A stretch of DNA of 48,307 nt. Source: Periconia sp. R9002 (taxonomy: Eukaryota > Ascomycota > Dothideomycetes > Pleosporales > Periconiaceae). The translations under genes were made by a program, and so were the position numbers. This document shows, piece after piece, positions 20,815 through 29,583 of this stretch (positions are counted from its first letter, which is position 1; each line of letters begins with the position of its first letter). Location of the stretch: assembly GCA_023627715.1 (NCBI GenBank), contig JAMAHW010000149.1:1-48307 (forward strand), in the 5' to 3' direction. The notes under the pieces were generated by a model. It had not been told where the DNA came from and searched no databases. It saw nothing but the letters and a program-made list of their open reading frames with translations.

Positions 20815-20938
20815 CGGATTCGTACACAGTTTCTGTGCATAGGAAGACCTTGAAATAAAAAATTTATTCCTTAAAATTCGATATCCTTACCCGCATACCC
20901 TACCATTACCAGGAGGCGCAGCTTAACGCCGGCCTGAC
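20815..20938 (-). promoter_or_regulatory. 124-bp spacer, the only non-coding part of the element
   Basis: This stretch lies between the TAG at 20939-20941 and the ATG at 20812-20814. It is AT-rich in its middle (AAAAAATTTATTCC, 20857-20870) and GC-rich near the stop codon. In a circle it would be the gene's only promoter, terminator and control region. No inverted repeat stands out. Confidence 0.45.
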
Positions 20939-23046
20939 CTAGCCAGATCGTGCCTTCTTGTTGTACCGCAAATCCTCATCTTTCCCTTTGAACAACGCAG
21001 GCCGCTTCCGCTCAGGCACATAGACGCAGAATCCAAGGAACTCATGCCACTCCCGACTCAAAGCCCGATATTCGGCTCTTCTAGCTTCTATAGCCCCCGG
21101 TGCCTCTTCTAATCCCCTCGGATATATTGTTCCTGCGATCCATGTCGTATGGCTTGCCTGACCGTCTACTTTCCTCTCTTCAACCCCATAGTCCCGTTTG
21201 AATCCGCCGCACTTTAGGTGCACACGGGATATAGCAATAGCCGCGTGCCGGTAGTATGTGATGTTCAAGTGCGTCTGTAAGTGTATCCGAGCCTCTTCCT
21301 TCAAGACGTGTGTTAAACGAACACTATCCCAGACGGCTATATCACTTTTCGACCATAGGAACGGTGATCCTGGTGTTTTGTTCGCCCACACAAGCTTATC
21401 TAGCTTTCTTCGGAACGGCAGGATAAACCACAGATAGTAAATAACAAGCTCGCTGACTTCCCTAGGTAGGTAGCGGTGGATAATCTTCGTGGACCCAACA
21501 ATATTATAACCTTTATGGTACGCAGTCACTGTGCTTACTAGGCCATCTTCGATAAAGATGTTTCGGTGGTGCCCATGTACCGTGTTGCAGTGACGTAGGC
21601 TAAGAATCTCTGTTCCTCGAGCAGGCTGGCCTGCGGTTATATGGATGAGAAGCAGGAGACGCTCGAGGAACGAATCAACTTTTGAAATGTACTTCTTCGC
21701 CGTAGGTGCTTTCCACAGAACCTTGCAGTCTTTCTTACGCAGCTCTACAAATTCAGCGCGCAGCGTGTCGCATCCTAACACGCGATCAAGCATCCAGCGT
21801 CCTCCCTCTGGTAACACACCCTTATTCCGCGGATCCTTAACAAAGCTCCAACCTTTAGCACTTTCCGTTGGGTCGTCTCGGAAGTCGCGTAAGTCAAAGG
21901 CAGGAATCACGTCTCCCCGTTGCTCATCATCGTGTACCAGGAATAGCCGCTCTAGATCGGACTGCGCTAGCGCTACTTGCGTGGCAACAAACTTCTTTAG
22001 ATCGCTTACTTTTAGCTCGAGTTGCTTGTAGGTGAGCCGCTCGTGATCTTCAGACCAGTAAATGTAGCCCAGACTCGTTGTGCTGTTCCTGATCTTCTTA
22101 CCGTAGGCCCGCAACCTAAGCACCCAGTTAAATGGAGACCGACTTCCATGGATCATAAATCGCTCTCGCATCTCATCAAGAACGTCCGCAGGATGCTCGA
22201 TCTCCCCGTCCTCCGCCATCATCACCGACATCTGGATAACAAGCATCTGCGATATCTTGACGAACGCGGACAGGTATGTTGTGAAGGTTGAAGCGTCTCG
22301 TAATATCTTTCTCTCAGGGTCGACTGCGAGGGCGGCAAGGAACCCAATCGCCGCGCTCTCGAAGAGATCGCCTTTCAGCGTGTGATCGAGCAGGGAGATG
22401 CAGAACTGTAGGCACGCTCTGTCAAGGCGGACTTCTAGGGGCCTTTGCTTGGCCTTGCAACTGCTCTCCGCATCTTCCCCTTGCTTTGACTCTTGCGTCT
22501 GCGTTTGCTTCTGTCGGAGGAGCTCCTCGCCGATACTAATCATATGGTCGAGATGTCCGAGTTGCGAAGCTGTCAGCCGGTGGGCGAGCACGATACGGTT
22601 TTCTGGCTGTATCGTGCGGTATGCGAAACATATAAGTCTCTTGAACACCTGCTTATAGTTCCGATACGTCGCATCGCGTAACTTGGTCAGCAGCGGTCGG
22701 TCAAAGGCTCGTCGCCGCTGAATGAAGCTGTTGATACGCGCTTGGTCGAAGACGTTGACTTTATCATTTCGTATCGAGCTCTGCGCTTCTTCAACAACGC
22801 GGTCTAGGCTAGCTGAGAACTCGACAAGAAGCGGCTCTGATGCGGCGTTGGCAGGGCTTGCTAACTGAGCGATCTCGGCGAAGGAATGGCCGTGCAGATA
22901 CTTTGGCCATTGGGTCATCTCAAGCCAGGGTGAGACTTCTGTCCGCGCGGCATTGTCTAAGATCACGTCGTCTAGCCCGCTCGTCTCTTGGTCGCGCTTC
23001 TTTAATGCCTCGTCGACTTGCGCGCGTATGAAGTCCACCTCATGCA
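20939..23046 (-). CDS. C-terminal part of the element protein: tyrosine-recombinase-like
   Basis: An unbroken frame of 701 codons (HEVDFIRAQ... to ...NKKARSG, TAG at 20939-20941) with no ATG of its own at the right end; the in-place frame upstream is closed by TAA inside the telomere repeats. The numbering here starts at the valine of codon 23036-23038. The N-terminal 130 residues (WLEMTQWPKYLHGHSF, FDQARINSFIQRRRAFDRPL) are shared with the copy at 8.8-10.1 kb. The C-terminal third has the order expected of tyrosine recombinases: R474 in GQPARGTEILSLRH, K509 in TAYHKGYNIVG, R597-H598 in YYRHAAIAIS, H630/W633 in ASHTTWIAGT and Y639 in GTIYPRG. Overall similarity to Crypton-like fungal recombinases is an inference from this pattern. 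No stop or frameshift occurs in 2.1 kb, so the copy is young or constrained. Confidence 0.7.
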
Positions 23047-23062
23047 GTTAGGGTTAGGGTTA
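23047..23062 (+). repeat. Interstitial telomere repeat tract
   Basis: GTTAGGGTTAGGGTTA: two full TTAGGG repeats (23048-23053, 23054-23059) plus TTA. The G-rich strand points right. With the left flank it would form a slightly longer tract if the element were absent. Confidence 0.9.
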
Positions 23063-23755
23063 TCCTTGAGCTCGCTCTCGATCCGATGTCTACAACCAGA
23101 GGACGTGCCTAATATCTCGGATCTGGAGACAAATAAAGCCAGCGCAAGTCTTCAGCTCGCCTCTCTTAATGATCTGGAACTCCAATTCTATACTTTCGAT
23201 ACTCCCAACCATGGAGATGCAGTGGAGTTTACGGGAACGGGCCAATTAGACCCGCCGCACCAGTTACCTGGTCTTCTAGAACGCTTCAAGAGTTTAGTTT
23301 CCTTGCGCATTACATTTATTTATATTGATAAACGCATGAGACTAGTAGACTGGATGTCTATGCGCTTTCCTAAGTTGAGGACCATCGAGCTCCAGAGGCT
23401 GGAAATATCGGAGTTGTCCTTAAAAAACATCATCCTCCCAAGCGCTGGAAGCCTCCGTGGGATAATACTAACGGAAATCTTTTTATTAAACGACACATGG
23501 GACTCATTCTATCAAAGTATATCGAAGTTGAGGCACCTTACGGACGTTAGTGGGCTTCGTGGGAGGAGATATGTAGACGATCGGCGGTTATATTCCCCCT
23601 CCGACGCACGCAGCTTTCGTGAACTATTTGAAATTATAGAAATGCAGAGGGGTGAAGTTGGCCTCCCGTCAATGAAGGATCCAGTCAGAACGCAAAGTAT
23701 GGAGCTAATTCCTGATTTCTGGGACATGGAATGCGTATTTGAAGTAGCATCCTGA
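23063..23755 (+). pseudogene. F-box/LRR-like protein, 5'-truncated at the telomere tract
   Basis: The frame is open from the telomere repeats to TGA at 23753-23755, about 230 codons. It has no plausible start codon or F-box at its left end. Blocks such as LASLNDLELQFYTFD, LLERFKSLVSLRITFIYID, MRFPKLRTIELQRLEISELS, SLRGIILTEIFLLNDTWDSF and ISKLRHLTDVSGLRGRRYVD resemble the irregular leucine-rich C-terminal halves of fungal F-box proteins. The last 290 bp are duplicated, inverted and decayed at 27365-27734. The N-terminal part was probably lost when telomere repeats were joined here. The F-box assignment is by style only. Confidence 0.55.
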
Positions 23756-24032
23756 CCTCGTGCCTACGAATTGAAAGAGCAATTTTTAATAGGTTGAGCA
23801 TTCGTGAAAAGAATTGAATGATAGATGATCAATAGGGGCTACATTACGAGCGACGATGCGTAGATTTGCCTGCAGTGACGTGGCATAGTTTGCAGTATTT
23901 GCAAATAAGGGAGTATGCGCATGTCCGATGAGCTGTTGCATCATCATGCCACATAAAGAATTGTAGGGTACAGCATGTGCATGAATCGCGTCAGCTCTGT
24001 TTACTTCCCTTGCGACTCAATGCATTAGATCT
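23756..24032. other. Intergenic
   Basis: The first part continues the segment duplicated at 27365-27410. No gene. Confidence 0.4.
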
Positions 24033-24433
24033 GGTGTCCTGCTCTCGCGCGTGTACCAAGGGGGAATGGACAGCGCGTTGTTCGATGACTTTGTAGAACA
24101 GCTTCTACAGCATTGCGGCACGGGGTCTGACGAACACTCTGTACTTGTGATGGACAATGCATCTTTCCACCGATCTGATCGACTGCAGCAGATGTGCGAG
24201 GACGCTGGTGTGACGCTGTTGTATCTGTCTCCGTACTCGCCTCGCTTCAACCCTATTGAGGAGTTCTTCGCGGAACTGAAGGCTTTCGTAAAAAGAGCTG
24301 GCATGTGTTCGAACAAGCGCCAGGACAGGGCTTCGACGCGTTTCTTCGGTGGTGTATGGACATCGTGGGTGATAGACAAGACAGCACGAGGGGTCACTTC
24401 AGACATGCCGGCATCACAGTAGAAGAGCCTTGA
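24033..24433 (+). mobile_element. Tc1/mariner (DDE_3) transposase fragment, one-base frameshift
   Basis: The C-terminal third of a fungal IS630/Tc1-type transposase. GVLLSRVYQGGMDSALFDDF, then SVLVMDNASFHRSDRLQQMC (catalytic D), LLYLSPYSPRFNPIEEFFAE (catalytic D/E block) and LKAFVKR are in one frame. After the AAAAA run at 24290-24294 the frame shifts to SWHVFEQAPGQGFDAFLRWC, MDIVGDRQDSTRGHFRHAG and ITVEEP, ending at TGA 24431-24433. One extra A in that run would restore the frame. The N-terminal two thirds are missing, so the copy is dead anyway. Confidence 0.8.
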
Positions 24434-24556
24434 TTTATTGTAAGCAACATAGTGTGCTGCAAAGGAAATCCATAGACTGTAGAATGAATATTATTAATCG
24501 ACGGGAGAAGGAAATGATCAGCATTATCAGGGGCGCAATCTAGGCACAGCTTGCTT

Positions 24557-26782
24557 TCACTCAACCGTAGGATATCCCGCCACGGTAACTTCATAGGAGT
24601 CGTCCTCACCCTCAAGAATTCGATACGCTGTCCTTGCATAACTATCCGCAATTGAAGCATCTTCGACTACCCCCAGGGCTCTGAACGCAGTGTGAGCACT
24701 CCTAAACATCTCCACCACGTGATCAACTAAAGAGCCCCATTCAACAACCCTGAATCTTGTCGAGGATACGGCTTCCAGGCCAACGCAGACGAAACCCAGA
24801 GCCGCCAACGTTTTATCAAGCGCTTCCAGAGCCTTGGTATACTCTTTTTTTGCCAGATGGATGCGCGCAAGCAAGAGCTGCGGATCCCATAGTGCTAGAC
24901 GAGGAACCTCACTCGCAGGACGATTGTACGTCTGAGTTAGTGACTTGATCAACCGCTGCACTTTTCGTATCGGAACACTGTTTATTGTTGGGCCTGCGCA
25001 AATGCGGCTCAGCTGGCCGAACAGCTTCCGTCTTGTTGCAAACGTTGAAGCTGGTGTTTTCTCAAGGCTTTCGCATAGTATGCATGTGCAAGTGAACTCC
25101 CAGTTTTTTTGGAGGGTTTTCTGGTGCTCCCTAATTCCCTCTTTGCCGGTTGGTGGCTGGTAGCAGAACCTGAGTTCCGTGTTCGCCTTGAGGTCTTTTG
25201 TGGCTCGCAAAATCATAACGTCTCCGATAAACGTACGATGGCAGTTGTTTATGCAGCTGTGATTGATGTATGATGCGTTGATCCAAATACCGCATGAGTG
25301 CTGTTTATATTTGTTGGACCCTTTGTTAGCCATGGTGTCTTTATGCGTTTGCAAGCTTGAGTGCCGACTACCAAAAACGTTGAAGGACATGATTCTTTCA
25401 GCGAGAAAACTGTACATGTTCACTATTAACAATTTTTCAATGCTATCAATTATGGAGTCTTGCTTACGTATCAACGATAGGCTGCCCATCTATATCGTGC
25501 GTCTTGACTGGCACATACGATCCGTGGTATAGATTGGTGAAGGATGGCGCGATCGAAGGGCATTTGTATAGTTTTTGGACGCTCATCTGTAGTAGATCGT
25601 CCTGGCCTCCCAAACAACCACGGCCTGTCTCAGGGTTCATCAAAACTTTTGTCCCGGCGTTGCCTCTTCCATGGCGATCGGAAACGTATGCGTAGCTAAA
25701 TGCTTTTTCGCAAATGAGAAGCTCTCCTGCTTCAATTGCTCTAGTGACAAAAACCCCACGCCCGTGGTTATTAGTATTTCTGATTTCAATAGGACCTAAA
25801 TATGTAGCGCGATCCATGCAGGGGGGATCGAGCTTCTCGGCTAGAGTTTGAAGAGACGCAATGTCGATATTCCCATCGCAGTGCTCTGCAAGACGTCTTC
25901 TCATGCGAGCTATAGAGAGTATAGCTTCGGAGTTTGCAGGGTATGTGGTACGAAGTTGCTCGAGGACTTGACAGCACTCTGCAAAACGTCCGAGATGGTA
26001 TAACGCCTCGGATGCGCGAAATAAGGACTTCTCCGGAGGCAAAGAACCGAAGTTTGGGAAACTACTGTCAGAAAGAGCTGCGTCATACTGACCAGTCTTA
26101 AGCAGTGCTAAGGATCTGTTCCGTTTTATAATATCGGCTTCTTGTTTTGTTGGCTGCTGTTCCAGAGCGATCATGTATCTATCACATGAATAAACATGTA
26201 TTGTGTCTTTGTCAAGTCATGCACTTACTTCTTGATAGCGAGCCAGAAATCACCTCGGCTTATTGCAGCATTTCCATCGAGTCTTAGTGCGTCTGCAGAA
26301 ATAGCTCTCGCAGACCTACGAGGCTGCCATTTCTGAGGTACAATTGCAGCGGCCTCGTCTATCTCGACGAAATCTGACAAATGGTCGACACGAAGTCCAT
26401 ATTCTCCATTTGCCATGGTCTTGAAATAGGGCTCTTTGATCAGAAAAATGGTACCGACATCTACGATTTGCGTAGCCTTGCGGATAGTTTCCTCATCTTG
26501 CTGATAAATTTGTAGCGTTGTAACCTCTTCGTCCTCATCTTCGACTAGACAAATAATTTCTGTCAAGCGATCGGGAGGAGTAATGGAGCGGAGCATCAGG
26601 AGCCTGCCACGATGATGCGTCTCAAGACGCAGATCTTTGATCATGATGCTCTTCAACGAAGACACCGAAGATGTACACGGTGGATAAGCATCCGGAATGA
26701 ATGACGAGCGAAGCATGTTTTCTTGTGGCCCTCGGCGTCTTTCACCCGATGCCATGAGGCCCATCATGAAACGAAGACACAT
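24557..26782 (-). CDS. TPR/SET-domain protein
   Basis: Three exons, 26229-26782, 25468-26178 and 24557-25409, split by introns of 50 bp (26179-26228, GTAAGT...GATAG) and 58 bp (25410-25467, GTAAGC...TACAG). The splices give WLAIKKYMIALEQQPTK and DGQPIVDTFLAERIMSFNVF and a protein of 705 aa. The N-terminal 180 residues are the conserved fungal leader (SLKSIMIKDLRLETHHRGRL, VGTIFLIKEPYFKTM). TPR-like helices follow (AALRLDGNAAIS-type, then LALLKTGQYDAALSD, RASEALYHLGRFAEC). The SET core has GRGVFVTRAIEAGELLICEK, INASYINHSCINNCHRTF, LRATKDLKANTEL and the post-SET FTCTCILCE. No MYND finger is seen, unlike animal SMYD proteins. The likely role is lysine methylation; the substrate is unknown. The gene is intact. 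The start is the first ATG, though an inner Met (MMGLM or MASGE) is possible. Confidence 0.9.
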
Positions 26783-26843
26783 TTCATCTCTTGACTTTCT
26801 GTCCCGAGGGCATTCGCCCTACCGAGATTTGGCGTCTAGTAGT

Positions 26844-26883
26844 AGAGAGAGAGATTAGTAAGAAGTTACTAATCTCTCTCTCT
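26844..26883. repeat. Perfect 18-bp hairpin upstream of the TPR/SET gene
   Basis: AGAGAGAGAGATTAGTAA (26844-26861) and its exact complement (26866-26883) are separated by the loop GAAG. It lies 62-101 bp upstream of the ATG, in the promoter or 5' leader. Confidence 0.85.
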
Positions 26884-27364
26884 TCTCTTGTGCACAGACA
26901 AAAAGTACTACCTTTACACCCCCTGGAATCCCTCTCTACTCACTGGTCACTAAGGACTGGCATAATAACTAAAAAGATAGTTGTCTATTAAAATTATATG
27001 AAAAGTATATAAAGAAGTAACTATATAGATTTTAGTCTCTCGTCTCCATCGTTAAGCAACGGTGTGATAGTGGGAATTTGGCTGATAGTTCCGTTTATGT
27101 CTACTACGAGTAAGAAACGAGAGTACATACAGCTTTGCCACTCATAGGGGAGAGAAGTGTATTTTCGCTATTAAAACAAATAAAGCTAGCCCTGCGATAT
27201 GGATGGATATGACACAGAGCTATACTATGGAAGGGAATACAGTTCTTGTCATCCATAAAGGAAGCCTAGGGTATGGAAAGTACAGCCACCCGTTCGTGGC
27301 CCTGTGTTTAGTTCGCGTTGATACTCGCTAGGGAGGCCTCAAGTTACGATTGTGACTTATCACA
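26884..27364. other. Intergenic, 5' side of the TPR/SET gene
   Basis: AT-rich, no gene recognised. Confidence 0.4.
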
Positions 27365-27734
27365 AATATTCAACTAATTAAAAATTGCTATTTCAATTCT
27401 TACGAACGAGGTCAGGATAAAATATTCCTTCTCAAAGTACGCATTCCATATCCCAGAAATCAGGAATTAGCTCCATATTGTGCGTTCTGACTGGATCTCT
27501 CATTGATGGGAGACCGATTTCAGCCCTCTGCATTTCTACGATTTTGAATAGTTCACAGAAGCTGCGTGCGGAGGAGGAGGAGTATGGCCGCCGATCGTCA
27601 ACATATCTCCTCCCACGAAGCCCACTAACGCCCGTAATGTGCCTCAATTTCGATATACTTTGATAGAATGAGTCCCATGTGCCGTTTAATAAAAAGATTT
27701 CCGTTAGTATTATCTCACGGAGGCTTCCAGTGAG
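27365..27734 (-). pseudogene. Inverted duplicate of the F-box-like gene 3' end
   Basis: The reverse complement matches 23451-23800, from the CGCTGGAAGCCTCCG block through the stop codon and about 45 bp beyond. The frame HITGVSGLRGRRYVDDRRPY, SSSSARSFCELFKIVEMQRA and LIPDFWDMECVL is still visible, with changes such as a loss of GAAGTAGCATCCTGA-type coding at its end. It stops abruptly where repeat A copy 3 starts. Confidence 0.85.
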
Positions 27735-28760
27735 ACGTTTGCCGGTGAGCAGTCATCTACTGATCCGCGCACGGCCCACGCCTATTGTACATAGTAATCG
27801 AATGTCTGTCGAAGAGTACGAGACTGGGAGATGCACTTGCATTACATAAGCGCGCGCCTTGGGCGGTTGGGTGTTGGCCCAATTCGTAGTTGTGGCTCTT
27901 TGAGCTTCTGATGCATGTGCCATTCCGATACGACCTAGTATCGCTGAAATGCTGTCAATGATGCTGAAGACCCGGCAAGTTCTTCTTCCGACGCTACCCG
28001 ACACTACCCGGTGCTGCTGAAACGCCTATAGTGATACTAATTAAGTGCAAGGACAGATTCTTGCTCTATTGCTTGGTAGAGGCTGACTTGGTGGTGCTTA
28101 TCCCCGCACGACTAATAGGATGATGTGTAGAAAGTCAACACGTATAGATCAGATCAATGGCAACCACGATATGCAATAGCATTGCTGTGTATCTTAGACG
28201 TAAATGCAATCATCACTTGCATGTCTTTCGTCTGTGCGCATCGAGCGATTACCATCATACTACGGCTTAGCGTGACGTGGTTGTTTGTGGATATCCACCA
28301 TTATGGTTTTCCATGCCATGATTTTCCATCAGCATGGTCTTCCATCAGCATGGAAATCCATAGCTTTGAATATGCTTATTCGGTATTCGTTCCTTGTGCG
28401 TGCTCTACAGATGATGGGTTCGTGTGCAAATCAGCACTCCATAAAGAATGATTTTCACGAGCAATAAGCGCCATCAGCGGTAGCACTGTCAACATCTCCA
28501 CCATACAGCGTCACTTGCGTTATCAAAGTTCACGATACCACAGCTACGTGTGGCGCTTATGTGATGCGAATGTGGTTCGAGCCATGTGGGGAAAATAGAG
28601 CGCTGATGTCTTTGTCGATAGAAGCGTTGCGGTCAACGCAGCTGACCCGTTACTGGTAGCTTAGATCCCGCAGTTGTAGATCTCGGCGCGATGGTCAGTG
28701 CATACGAAATCGACACGCGTTCCGGGAATGACATGCGTTCCGACTTGTCATCCTAGAGTA
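27735..28760 (+). repeat. Dispersed repeat family A, copy 3 (5'-truncated)
   Basis: Direct copy of 1574-2698. It begins at ACGTTTGCCGGTGAGCAG and ends at TCCTAGAGTA, like copy 1. Relative to copy 1 it lacks about 120 bp (the equivalent of roughly 2018-2135), 4 bp in CATACATACGA, and a TATTTTCTTTG string. It has one extra ATGGTCTTCCATCAGC unit and an extra GCGTTCCGGGAATGACAT segment near its end. Confidence 0.85.
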
Positions 28761-29316
28761 GGGTGCATGGCGCGGACCGAATTTGGCAGGTGGTGTAGGT
28801 CTCGTGGCGCTAAAAGGTTGACACTCCCGCTCCTTATCTCTGCCTATATTAACTACAATACTAATTAGCAAGCTTTAATGTACAGGTTGGCGACGTAGTG
28901 GGTGCGAGACAAGGAGTTGTAAGTTATGTGTTACAGTCGTGCCACTTTATGGGAAGCGGACAACTATAAAACGCTTGGCTGAGCAGCTACAGTAATAGTA
29001 AGAATTTGTTAGTTATGAGCAAGAGACGCGGTTGTTAGACAAATAAGCGTTATATACGTAGGCCACAAGAGGTAAAGAAACGTCACAAGCAGTTGCGACC
29101 AGTTGCGCGGCAGGTATGAAAGCGTAGGCTTCAAGATGGGACATAAGAACCAGAGGTGTGGGTGCCGCCAACACATGAAGCTAGGCACGGCTGGAGCCTA
29201 GCGACACCTGAAAGGTGCGGTGCACCACCTGATAACTTGCCACAGCCCCTAGCCTTCAACTTTGTCGAGACTCACCTACCATCCCTTCTATAAACCGAAC
29301 GAAATCATATTTCGTC
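28761..29316. other. Intergenic
   Basis: No assigned gene. TATAAA at 29289-29294 precedes the small ORF below. Confidence 0.35.
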
Positions 29317-29508
29317 ATGAGCGATAAGAATACCCAACAGAGCAGCAGCAGCACAGGAGAGGGTGCGGGACAGACGGCAAACTTCGGTATTGGTGGCAAG
29401 GCCAACAACTTGCAAATGACTCTCTCTTCTGGTGAAGAGGCGCGCAGAAGGAGGCAACAGTCACAAAATAAACCAAGTGAAGGTGGCAAAGACAAAGAGG
29501 GTAAATAG
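29317..29508 (+). CDS. Possible small hydrophilic protein (63 aa)
   Basis: A short frame, MSDKNTQQSSSSTGEGAGQ at its start and KPSEGGKDKEGK at its end, rich in Ser, Gly, Gln and charged residues and without hydrophobic core, cysteine or signal peptide. It would be disordered. A TATAAA lies 23 bp before the ATG, which is close for a fungal promoter. It is convergent with the APH-like gene that ends at 29584. Low complexity makes chance hard to exclude, and I know no family. Confidence 0.3.
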   Translation: MSDKNTQQSSSSTGEGAGQTANFGIGGKANNLQMTLSSGEEARRRRQQSQNKPSEGGKDKEGK

Positions 29509-29583
29509 GATATAGATCCAGCAGCATTCGAGGTACTATAAAGACAGGCTGTCCTCCCTTGGGTCAAGTCGTCCGCTATTTCG

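Larger units (their letters stand above)
20349..23052 (-). mobile_element. Circularly permuted OrsD/tyrosine-recombinase-like element in telomere repeats
   Basis: A 2,692-bp body (20355-23046) lies between two direct copies of GTTAGG (20349-20354 and 23047-23052). It holds the 3' part of a gene (20939-23046), a 124-bp spacer (20815-20938) and the 5' part of a gene (20355-20814), all on the minus strand. Joining the two body ends makes the codon A|TG and one open frame of 855 codons plus a stop; 2,692 equals 124 + 3 x 856. A colinear relative at 8770-10132 confirms that the two parts belong to one protein. With the body and one GTTAGG removed, the site reads TAGGTTAGGGTTAGGGTTA, a telomere-type tract. 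What I see is the permutation, the 6-bp repeats and the restored frame. Movement as a circle is inference. Confidence 0.75.

Noticed and set aside
20331..23038. Two independent genes: a GTG-started 699-codon gene and a separate OrsD gene
   Set aside because: GTG is not a credible fungal start, the right-hand frame has no upstream ATG before the telomere repeats, and the relative at 8.8-10.1 kb has both parts in one protein in the other order.
20349..23052. Leftover of a tandem array of the recombinase-like gene
   Set aside because: Possible in principle, but both breaks would have to fall at the same position of the gene to the base and both next to GTTAGG; I keep it as the main alternative rather than the favoured model.
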